From the NCBI GenBank assembly GCA_008828725.1, contig MEHQ01002773.1, positions 124,001 through 188,000 on the forward strand: 64,000 nt of DNA. The letters run 5' to 3'. This DNA is from Saccharina japonica (lineage: Eukaryota; Sar; Phaeophyceae; Laminariales; Laminariaceae). The position numbers and the translations under genes are program-made. The notes beneath the pieces are model-generated. The model searched no databases and was not told the DNA's origin. It worked only from the letters and a program-made list of their open reading frames with translations. Positions 21,601-33,600 of this stretch are shown here, piece after piece. Within the stretch, counting starts at the first letter, position 1. Every line of letters begins with the position of its first letter.

Positions 21601-24600
21601 TACCTGCGGTTGTCGCCATGAGCTCGCTTCTCGCTAGGCTGATCGTTCTTCGGGTTTGTATTTTTCGATCTTTTCAATCGATTTTCGATGAACAAAACCT
21701 GAAAGCAAAACCATTTCCATCGCGGACTTCTGGGTCTCGTTTCGCGTATTTCACCAATAAGAGGGGAGTGTATATTCCGATCTCATGTACGGTTCAATGT
21801 CAGTTGTGTTTTTTAACCGTGAAAAACGCTTCTGTTTTTACGTTTTACGGGCCCTTACGCCAATCAACCCGTGCTTGCTAGCCACGTCGTAACGTGATTT
21901 AGGCGTGAGAAATTACGCCCGTTCTAGGTCTAGGAATGGTTGCTCTAATTCAGGAAACCTAAAAGAAAGTATCGAAACTGTCTATTTTCATCAATAGAAT
22001 CTGACGAAATGTTTTTTCCCCCGGTCTTTCGACCAAATTTAAAAGCGATTGAAAACAGTTTTGCACGGGACTTAGGAGGCAATACACCATCTAACTATGT
22101 ATGAGTTATAGCTTGAGGGTCTGTGGGCTGTGATGGACCTCGACGATACGGGCGTGGCTACTCTGGCACACAGTAGGACAGGGACACACTACCCGTGCAT
22201 CGACCACCACGGAGAGGGAGAGCATGATTACAACCTTGGCCGATACCGCGTGTGTTTTGACCGTCCGGTAGCAGCTGCGCTACGAAAAACATTTCGAGAC
22301 AATCATAACGAACCTTGATTCTTTTAGGTTTTACTTCGACTGCCGCACGCAACCTGTGCCCCAAAACCAATTGTGGATGGTATCATACTTCGTCCAAACA
22401 TTTAAACACAACAACGATACGTTCGAGTTTTCGTCATTACTTCTTGTTCGTTTTTAGAAGTCTTACCCTTGTTTCCACGAATAGTATAAAATAATCCTGT
22501 TAAGAGATTTGTAATATCTACCCGGTGATGAGCTCTACCGTGTCAAAGCAGTCGATGTTGGCGATACAGTCGAGGACCTGCAATACAGCGATGGCTTACC
22601 AGAAGCAGGTAACTGCGATAGAGTGAAATCCCGGGATGGTTCGGTATACCGCGATATCACGGTATTTTTGGGTGCCTCGATAACGCGGTACCGGGAGCGC
22701 GCGGAATGAACTCGGCTTGAGGGTACAGTACGGTGTGCCCCATGTATCGTATTGAACCGGCGCAGTTGTTGCCTACGGTTAGAGCGTATAGCTCGGAAGC
22801 AGGAAGTGATTGCTCGTAGGAACTCTTGCTGTCCTGAGTTACAATGCACTCTAATGTTATCCACTGTCCACCTTTCCACGCGGGGCTGTTCTTGTACCAG
22901 GGTACGACGGTGGAGATTGCTGTGAGTGCACCTGCAGCAGCGGCCCGAAGTTTGCTTGCAGCTCCAGCGACTTTGCGTGTGCCGACCCCAGCGCATCCTG
23001 CATCGAAGACATCGGCATAGCACCTACAGTCGTCATTGAATGCTCCCCAGACTTGTTCGCAGACGGAGACTGCAGCCCGAGCAACAACAACGAGGAGTGC
23101 GGTGCGTCGCGTGCGGGAATTCACATGTAACCTGCTGTCACCCCTGTGCATCTGTCTCGCACCAAAAACAATTCGATTGTGCATTTGTCTCGTCTGAGGC
23201 CCGGTAGAAGGGCTTATTACAGCACCAGTTGGGCAACGACCTGCGTGATGCGGACGCTTGCTACGGTATAGGTGCACCGTGTTTTTTCTGAGCTCCTCGC
23301 TTAAGGAGCGTCATACCTCACCGAAAAAATGATTTTGGAGGAAAATAAAAATGCTGCCGGATACGAAATATCATGACCGACGTATACTCTTGAAACATTT
23401 TGTCACAAAAATGAAAGTCCGACGAATTTGGATTAAGAAGCCCGATCGTTCAGAAAACGATTCAGCCAAAAAATGCTAGCTCTACCGTAGCACGCGTCTG
23501 CGCGCCTTGATGTACCGAGACCTACTGCAATCAAGGGTACACAGGTGCTTTCAGATTTTGCGAAGAACGCATTGCGATGCTCTGCATGATGAACATAAAA
23601 TACGAAATATTGCCGCTAAACCACCGAAACCCGACATTGTCCATGTGCTCTTAAACTTTCCGAACACATCAGGTTACGACAGTGGTGATTGTTGCGAATG
23701 CACCTGCGTCAGCACCACCTCCTTCACTTGCGGCGATGACATCCACGGCGGGTTCCAGTGTCTAGATCCTAATGCTCCTTGCCTCCCAGACGACGACGAC
23801 GAAGACGACGACGACGACAGCGTCGTCAGTTATCCATCATCTCATTCGTCATACACAGGAGAGACAGCGAGTTCATCGTGCGTTCCTGTATATTTCGCCG
23901 ACGGAGACTGCGACCTTTTCAACAACAACGAGATTTGCGGTGCGTCGCGCTAAGGGGTAAACGTTTGATATACATACATATATATATTATATGTATGTTA
24001 TTTACTGTACCCACTAGATAAATTTGTGCGCCTCAAGCTTGGACCCCAATATTGCACCGCAAATCGGGACTTTTAAGAATGGCGTTCGCGAAACCCGATC
24101 GGCTTTTGTATGCGCCAGACCTCAACTACAGTCTGATAAACGTATCGTACTACAGTCATCGTTAGTTGCTCACTTGAGCAGCTTAACCGGTCAGGCATTA
24201 CCAATAATGGCTCAGGCATTACCAATAATGGCTCTTAACCTGTAACCCCGCACCATTGGAAGAATCTTGATTCGCTTGTAAGCCGTGACCCGTTCCGTTC
24301 CCAACACGCGTCTGCCGATACGGTGCTACTTGTACATAGACACAGTAGCCGAAGCTCACAACGCCTGGTTCTTCCTTTGCCTTCGGGTGTCTGCGAGCAT
24401 TTCGTGTGCCTCTTGTTGAACAGTGTACGAGAAGTGAATTGCAGTGAGAGACGTACGTCCACATGACAACAAGTGTGCCTGATCGGTGATGTATCCCTGG
24501 CGTGGCCAGCGTGTGCCACGTCCACCACCACTCCGAAATACTATGATTTTATCATGGTGCCGCCAACCACCCGGCCGTATTAACTTGGGGAACATTGTAT

Positions 24601-27600
24601 GTCCATGTCCAACGTGGTCAGGTTACGACAGTGGCGATTGCTGTGAATGTACCTGCATCAGCACCTCGACCTTCACCTGCGGGGATGAAGAGTTTGGCGG
24701 TTTCGCGTGCCTTGACCCCAGTGCTCCATGCGTTGACGACGATGACTTCACATCTCTTCCGCAAGATGACACCCACTACTCGAGCTACACAAGCTCTTCG
24801 GCGTGCGTTGCGGACTTCTTCTCAGATGGAGACTGCGACCTTTTCAACAACAACGAGGAATGCGGTGCGTCGCGCTTGGGGACCGAGGTTGAATATAAAG
24901 TCACTAATAATGCCTAATGTTTCGTCCACCGCTGTAGGAGTGGGGGGTATTTGCTGGGCGTCCCGAGACAGGAGCCAAGTGTGTCGAAACACGACTTGAC
25001 ACAAAACTGTTCGCGCAAACAGACCAACGTGTATATGCACTGCGCGAGGCTTAAACAAACCGTTACAGTAAACTAGTCGCCCTGGTTGGTAGTTGCTCGC
25101 GGGGTAGCTCAACCGGCCAGACTGTATGCGCCCAAAGCGTGCAACCCCATACCGGGATATGGACGTTTTGTCTCCTGTAACCCACGACGATAACGCCCGA
25201 CAGGTGCCTCTGACGAGGTGAAACTAGCCATCCGACAGCTGTAGTCGACTTAACAAAGACCCTGTCCTTCCCTGTCATTCGTGTTTCTACCCTCCTCACA
25301 CGTGATCTCGTTCCACATAGTACCAGAGGTATAGTGCGGTCAATGTACGCCTGCATGAGACAAGCATGCCCACACTGTGGATAAAATATGCCCTTGCGTG
25401 GCTAAGTCGTGCCACCCACACTCCCTCTCCGACATCGATAGTCAAACCCCCTATTGCGGACAAACATCCAAGCAAACCACTTCGGTCGGTAAGTTGTTAC
25501 ATGTTCCATCTTTATCAGGTTATGACGGTGGCGATTGCTGCGAATGCACCTGCGTCACCACCGATTTCTTTACCTGCGGCGATGGAAGCCATGGTGGATT
25601 TGCGTGCCTCGACCCCAGTGCTCTTTGCGTCGATGACGACGACGTCACTACCCTTCCCGAGTATGAGACCTTTACGTACACTGGATCCTCAACGAGCTTA
25701 TCTTGTGTTCCTGATTATTTCTCGGACGGACTGTGCGACCAGAACAACAACAACGAGGACTGCGGTGAGTCGTGTTCGGTGGCAAACTTTCTTTTAGTAG
25801 CCCTATTCCGCGCTTGATTCCTCCCGCGCACACTACAACGCGCCCGCTACAACAGTTGTGTCCCTATATTGGTTCCTTAAGCTCGATACTGCGTGCCTCT
25901 CTGCAGCAAGAGAACTTGGCGAGGTCTGCCTTCCCCCTAGCATGTGCATACAGCTGGCCTTGCGTGTTCCAAGGCATCGTTGCAATGTCTACCGGTAAGA
26001 AACCTTTGGAAGTTATACGCGTTTAGATTGAGTGAAATAGGCCAACGAAGCACCATGTTTGCGCAGAACGCTTGGGTTCTAAGCACCAATACTCTTGAAA
26101 TGGCCACTTGAAAGCTTCGCTTTCTCCACAATGACGGCAACCGGTGTCATCCGTACCGATTGATTTCGTTCAACGCGATATTAGGTTACGACGGTGGCGA
26201 TTGCTGCGAATGCACCTGCGTCACGACTGAGTCGTTCACCTGCGGGGATGAAGAGTTCGGAGGTTTCGCGTGCCTGGATCCCAGTGCTCCATGCGTCGAG
26301 GACGATGACTTTACTCCTCTTCCGGAGAATAACACCACAACATCCTCAGACTTTACGACGAGCTCAGGTTGCATCCCCTCGTATTTCGGGGACGCCTATT
26401 GCGACCGAACCAACAACAACGAAATTTGCGGTATGTCGTGTTCGGTGGCTTGCTTAGGATGGGATAATACATCATCACTCCATATTTTCGAGCAGTAAAT
26501 TACATATACAGCAAGTATACCGCGATATTTGTTCATCTCGCGCACGACAGTGGTGTCTGCGAATACCGTCACGAGGTTCCATGCGCTCTACCTGTCGATG
26601 TCACGGGAACCTGGCAAACTTCTGTTCCCTCGGTTGCCTGGGTGTACACACCTGACCTCGGACTGTTGCAACGGCAAAGGCGTCGCTTGTAGCTCCTGTA
26701 CTGTCGTTCAATCAGAGCCACACGGCCGTGTCACTAGCTTGTTCCTTTGACGTTCATGTGGTTGACGCCGAGTGCACGATGTAACTGTGGAACTGCATCA
26801 TCCAAAAAATGATATATTATTTAGAGTGAAGTACGCAGACACGTTCCCGGGTGGAGTAGAGCCCGCAATGGAAATCAGCCTTCCCCCCCTCCCGTACCGC
26901 CACCCTTTTGTCGTTATCCATGATTCGTACGGACGTTCCGCCAAATTGACAGTTGGATATGTGATGCACGTTTATACCCAGAAATCATGCCCGACAGGGA
27001 CCGTATGTATGCACGCGGCCCAAGTAGCTCCCCGGCGTATCTTCACGGTCGTGGGCATCTCGAGATAGGCAATTGTACCAACTGCCGGCGACCTATGTTG
27101 TTGCAACGTGGTCAGGTTACGACGGTGGCGATTGCTGCGAGTGCACCTGCATCAGCACCAGGCACACCTCCTGCGGAGACGAGTCGTTCAGTGGTTTCGC
27201 TTGCGTGGATCCCAGTGCTCCATGCGTCGATGACGACGACGTAACCACCGTTCCATCTAGTGACACGTTTACGTACCCAGGATCCTCAACAAGTTTATCT
27301 TGTGTTCCTGATTATTTCTCAGACGGACTGTGCGACCTAAGGAACAACAACGAGGATTGCGGTGGGTTGTGTTTGCGAGATAGCTTACTTTCAATGGCCG
27401 TATGTCGTGCTTCATTCCTTTCGTGTCCACTACAGCAGTGGCGTCCGTCAATGGTGTCACGTAGCTCGATGCTGCTTACCTCTATGCAGCAAACGAAATT
27501 GGCGAGCCCGTTCTTCCCCCTAGCCCGTGCAAACAGCTGGCTTTGCGTTTGCCAAGATCCCGTTAGGGTTCCTACCCATTTGCAGCTTGGCAAGTTATAC

Positions 27601-30600
27601 GCATTCAGATTTATTCAACGAGGCCACCTCACGACCATATTCGCGTGGAACGCTTGGGTTCTAAGCATAGTTGAATGGTTATAGTGGCCACGTTAAACGC
27701 TTGATTTCATCACATTGTCGGCAATCGGTTTCGTTCGTATCTGTTCGTTTCGTTCAACGCCATAGGTTACGACGGTGGCGATTGCTGCGAATGCACCTGC
27801 GTCAGCACCGAGGAATTCACCTGCGGGGATGAAGAATTCGGAGGTTTTGCGTGCCTGGATCCCAGTGCTTCATGCGTCGATGACGATGACTTTATTCCTG
27901 TTCCACCGACTAACACCACGACATCCTCAGACTTTACAACGAGCTTAGGGTGCATTCCCTCGTTTTTCTCGGACGCCTATTGCGACCAAACCAACAACAA
28001 CGAACTCTGCGGTGAGTCGTGTTCTGTGGCTAGCATGGGGTGGAAGAAAATGATATATCTCCCTGTTTTCGAGCGGTAAATGCCCATTGTTCATCCGTAT
28101 TGTTTTTCTCGCGCACGACAGCAGTGTCTGCGAATGTTGTATTGAGGTTCAATTTTCTTCACCTGTTGATATCACGGGAAACTGGCACACTATAGCCTGT
28201 ATATACACCTGGCCTCGGACTGTTGCTGCGGCAGAGGCGTCGCGTTGAAAATGTGTAATGTCGTCCGATCAGAGCCATACGGCCGTGTCACTACCTTGTT
28301 TATTCGCAGGTGTTTCTGTTGACGCGAATTGCACAATGGGACTGTTGAACTACAACCAACCGAAAAGTGATGTCAAAGTTGAAGTGAAGTACGCAGACAC
28401 GTTCCCGGGTGGAGTAACGGCTGCAGTGGCAATGGGCGTGTGTCCCCTCCCGTACCGTTGCCCCTTGTCGATATCCACGGTCCGCACTGGCGTTCCACCA
28501 AGTTGACAGTTCAATAAATGATGCACGTTTAGATACAGGAACAATGCCCTACAGGGACCGTATGTATGCACGTCGCCCACTTCGCTCCCAAGCGTATCTC
28601 TACTGCCGTGGGCCTTTTGACATAGGCAATCACACCAACTGCTTGCACCCTACATTTTTTCAACTGGGTCAGGTTACGACGGTGGCGATTGCTGCCAGTG
28701 CACCTGCATCAGCACCAGAGACTCCGCCTGCGGGGAACAAGGGGAAAACTATGGCGGTTTTGCTTGCCTCGATCCTAGTGCTCCATGCGTCGATGACGAC
28801 GACGTCACTGTTCTCCCGGAAGATGACTCCTACACGTACTACTCTTCCTACACGTCTTCCTCCGGGAGCTACACAAGCACCTTTTCGTGCGTACCTGGCT
28901 ATTTCGCAGACGGGGACTGCGACCCGGCCAACAACAGGAAGGAGTGCGGTGCGTTGCGTTCGGTGTCAAAGTGGAGATGGGCGATCCATTGTGCGGATCT
29001 CGTCTCGTTGCAAACTTTCGATCTCTGTAGTTTCGCCTCGTACACCATGACATTTGCGTTGCTAACGAGTTTCTTTAGCTACGATGCCTGATATCGTCGA
29101 ATGTGCACGTACATGCAGCAGTTGAAAGTACAAAAACGTTTCGTCTCTTGACCTAGGTTTACGGACAGTTCTCCGTCGACGACTCTTGGTCCGGTATGGG
29201 GTTCACTTTTTCAGGCGAAACACATCTCTATACGACGGAAGTCCTTCAATGGGAACCTACGTGCCGAATATCTCTGTCGAAGGTGTACGTTGTTCAATAT
29301 TGTGCGTTGAAGGTGTACGTTGTTCAACATTATGCGTTAGACACCTACCCCATGGGATGACTTAGCTTACACGTCATATACGATTCGGATATTGGAGCCC
29401 CTCACGTGAAGAGAGCAGAAACTATAGGTGCTACTCCTCTCCTAGCGCGGGTCCTCCACTCCTTGCGTTACCCACGCCATTATTACAACATTTCGGGGGC
29501 TCACGAGGGACTACCTATAGTCAGCGCGACCTCTAGACCGAGCAAACGTTCGCGGTGTCTTGTGTGTGCCCGAAACGGCGCCACCCTGGCGCAAGCAGCG
29601 AAACATTAACCTCCTTGTGTTCAGCTCGAAATGAATTCGTCGACACATGACCAAATATCCCAACGATATCAGGTTTCGACGGCGGCGACTGCTGCCAGTG
29701 TACCTGCGTCGACGAGTCCTTTATCTGCGGCGATGACTCTCACGGCGGTTTTGATTGCATCGACCCCGATGCTCCGTGCGCGAATGATGATGACGACATC
29801 ATCAGTCTTGAATCATCCACGAGCTTATTCTGCATTCCTGGGTTTGTCTCGGACGGACTATGCGACCAGAACAACAACAACGAAGGCTGCGGTACGTCGC
29901 GTTCGCTGTCAAAATGTCAATACGATAGATTGCATATAAATGATGCTGTCCCGGACTATGACCGTAGTCTGCACTTGCTGCCATTTTTGCCCACTAGAGT
30001 GGCGTCCGAATCTAATGTGTCGACGCTCGACGCATCTTCACTTTTTCAGCAAGAGGAACTGATGAACCCCGCCCCGTCTCGAAAGGGATGCATGGTCAAT
30101 GGTCAAATGACTAAGGCAAGCAACAAATGAGTACCCCCCCCCCCCCCCTAAACTGTGTTTGGAGCTGTCCTCAGGTTTACCAACGCTCTATTAGTCATCC
30201 CACCAGTTTCACGATGGTTTTCAGGTTGAGTGAGCATGCCCGACCAGGGATCATATGTGTGTGGCTCCCGTATGTCCGGAACACATCTACTCTGTCGCGA
30301 TACGCATGAAACCAACTTTGTCACTACACTGCCGGCAACCGCTGTCGTCTATATACGGTCATGGTGTCCAACGTGATCAGGTTATGACGGCGGCGATTGC
30401 TGCGAATGCACCTGCGTGGACTCATATTACACTTGCGGGGATGCCGCCGCCGGTAGTGGTGGCTTCGTGTGCCTCGACCCCAGTGCCCCTTGCTTCGAAA
30501 ATGACGACGAATCTCCAACTGGCTTATGCCGCGGTGATATTGTGTCCAACGGTATGTGTGACCCGGACAACAACACCGAGGAATGCGGTGAGACCACGAT

Positions 30601-33600
30601 AGATCTTCCCCCTTTGGTTCAGAATTTCACCAACGGTAGCTACGGGTGCATGCGCTCTAGACAACCTTGCGATCCGTGTACTCCATATTATTCTCCCACT
30701 GCCTATCTGCTGTGTGGCCCTATTATTTTACGGATTCCAGTATTGTGCCACCTTGAGCGATGTCGTATGAACCCTGGAGTAAGCGGAGCTTGCTTTAAGT
30801 GAAACAAAAAAGTCGATATACTGTAGTATAGAGCGTTGGTATAATTTCGGGCGGAGTATGCACCACCGAGACGACCTCTATTGAATGTTCCCTTAGTGCC
30901 GCCTGGCCAGAGTGGGGATTGTCCCGAGAGTCAATGCTCAGTCAAAAGCACTGGCAAACACACCACACGTTGGCCTACTCCCCCGTGTTATAACTTGTTG
31001 AAACCGTCACCGATTCAAAACTCCTCGCTGATCGACGAACCATACTCGAGAAGCCGATACCTGTGTATGCTCAGCAATTTCTCACGCCGCCCGTCCTTTT
31101 TCGTTCACAACGCAAATGCCCTGTCACACTGCACACGAACGTAGCACGAAGGAGTCCCTGTTTATCTGAGCGCACGGTTTGACACTGCTGCTGTTTTCCA
31201 GGTTACGACGGCGGCGATTGCTGCGAATGTAGCTGTACTAGTACCCCGGATTTCACCTGCGGCGAGAACGGTGGCTTCGATTGCATCGACCCGGACTCGT
31301 CGTGCGAAGAAGACCTTGTGGAGGCCGGGACCAAGACCACCATTACCGTATCCACTAACGCCTACGACACGCGTGTCGGCGAAGCATTCGGTGGTGTTGG
31401 CTGCGGTGAAAACGGGTGCGGGCCTGAGCTAACTCGCGACGGCAGTGTCGATGAGGAATCGAGGTGGGCGTGCGCACAGAAACTTGACCCCGACGCCGGG
31501 GTATGCGAGATCGGGTTCGTCTTCGAAGACCGCCAGGATATCATGGACGTCCAGGTGGCGTTCTTTAAGGCAGATGAACGCGCGCGCACTCTACAGGTGA
31601 GCATGATACGTCATGATAGGGAACAACAACACGAAGATAGTGCTGTCAACAACGTGCGTCGTTCGCATCGAAGGTGCGTATATCGTGAGGACACCTGTGT
31701 ATCGCTTTCTATAAAACTGAAATATGGAAAAAACACAAAACAACTATTCAGAGGTACGTACTGCAAAGCCCGAACAATCCACTTTCACAGACAGCAATGT
31801 TATTGACATTCGTTTAATTTCACGACTGTACTCGTAGTTTACCTGGCGTACAATACCGTGGTCTCGATATTTTTACGAGCGAACGCGGGTTATCTTATTT
31901 TGACCAAGTCTCTCGTGATAGGGCCTCTCGCAAGTTGGCCTCGACCGTTTTCATATCTAAACAGGGTTACGGGAGAAGGGCTCGTCTTGCGACGGGACAA
32001 AATGAAATGATAGTTGAGAGGTATACGTTACGCCCGAACCATTCGGCTCACAAGTCGGGGTAAACAACGTGATTTGTATAGAAAGATGCATGGCATGCAT
32101 TGGTCATCCCGCGCACGAATCGGTTGCCGTTTGAATTTAACAGTGCGTGTCTCTCCGATGTGTCTCCACTTGATAAGGGAGTAGCCGTTGGCAATATGCT
32201 TATTTAGTAAAAATAACGCCTTTTCAACGATAGGGGTCGTCGCATCGGTGGCACAATATTTAGGGCCTAAACGCCCCCCCTCTTTAATCACTACTGGGAT
32301 GCGGGATACTACGCCCGACAAGACTCAACTTGGGGGGGGTGTCGCTAGCAGTCGTACGCAACGGTAACGTTGTGTGTCACACTGAGTTTTTCTACAGAGA
32401 CCTATTTCCTTTTTTCAGTTAAGTTGAGCAGGATGTGGTTCCTAATTTACGTTTCGGAGGATGCGGCATTTATGTCTTGTCGCTCCATACGGTGTGCCAT
32501 GGCTGAAATGCTGGTGAGTACCGGTACGCATCATATATTATATCTCGTGATTACAGTCACACTGGGAAACGCTGCCCCCCGAGCTACCAACATTTTTGAT
32601 GCAAGCAGCACTAACGTCTGCTGGCCTTTGGTGTGCTTCGTACAAGTGATACACTAATTATCGTCACAGGACCGTAGTCGTATTATGTGCCTTAAGGGCC
32701 CAGGGTTGTGATATACACGTACTCTATAGATCTGGGCGGTGACGCGTTCGATTTTAAGTCTGAGGCTGACTATCTAGTCTCTAGTTGGCTTGGTAGTAGC
32801 ATTTGCTACATGTGATGTTTCGAAAATCCGTTGTTTTCGCATATGACTGGCGGGTAAGCGACTTGTTCCTCTCAGCGTCGTTTGTTTCAACAAAGAACGG
32901 AGTCCAATGATTGGCATACGTTGTGACCCAATCAACAACAACCCGACAAACCTGGCCCACTCACCCATTTTTCTGCCGCCCGTGTACCGACGTGATCGCG
33001 CTTTTCCATGTTTAGGCGATGATCAACGGCGAGGTCGTAGGAGAATTCGATTCAAGCCCGGCAACGCCCTTTACCTCACTCGGTATCCAAGGTGTCGGAG
33101 TAGAGACGATGACATTCAAAACCGTCGGCCTGGCTGAAAACGACTGGATCGGCCTTGTCGAGGTGAGCCGTTCACCCGGTCGACTGTCGCATGACCGTCC
33201 ACCATGCAGTTTATGTTGTATTTAGAACGAGCATGTTTCCGAACATGCCGAAGAATGACACACTTGATGTCCAAGACTGGCGTGTTCGGACTCAATTTCC
33301 TCTCGATGGTACGTACCTTTTCACGTCCCCATTTTGCATGTCCATTGTCATATTACCAGTGACAACCTCTGCCTTGTGTGGAAGATATATTTAACACGAC
33401 GACTAGCGTACATGTTTTATCACTGTCGTTAGTTCGGTAGCCTTGTGTGTGGTTCGTCCCAGCTATGAGTAGAACGTGCTATGGGAGACTACGGCTATGA
33501 CCACAACTGTTTCGGAAACGACGCGGAAGCGACGTAAGGTATGTTAATGTGACGCCCCAAGTAGTAGTGTTAACACCGGAGGCATGAAGCCCAAACGTAC

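Larger units (their letters stand above)
25519..28672 (+). repeat. ~1.6-kb tandem duplication of two exons plus introns
   Basis: Block A (25519-27115: exon 5, intron 5, exon 6, intron 6) and block B (27116-28672: exon 7, intron 7, exon 8, intron 8) align along their length, introns included. Shared intron landmarks are CTTCCCCCTAGC, AACGCTTGGGTTCTAAGCA, GTACGCAGACACGTTCCCGG and the acceptor-side CGTTCAACGC. The duplication therefore happened at genomic DNA level after the introns were present. Confidence 0.85.

Noticed and set aside
21618-21881. Extra exon in gene 1 intron 1
   Set aside because: The frame has no LNR-type cysteines and cannot be spliced in phase 1-1 with plausible sites.
25089-25150. 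tRNA-like GGGGTAGCTCAACCGGCCAG in intron 4
   Set aside because: A related segment sits at the matching place in intron 3, so it is shared intron ancestry. No cloverleaf or proper B box could be formed.
31362-31604. Minus-strand frames opposite the LNR and jelly-roll exons
   Set aside because: They are reverse-strand shadows of the coding exons, with Ser/Arg-rich low-quality translations.
33226-33261. Alternative last exon of gene 1 (after acceptor TATTTAG at 33225)
   Set aside because: It gives a short unrelated tail and a 63-nt intron, far below the other introns. The V-R-F-M-V-E-P micro-exon at 34154, matched in gene 2, is much better supported.
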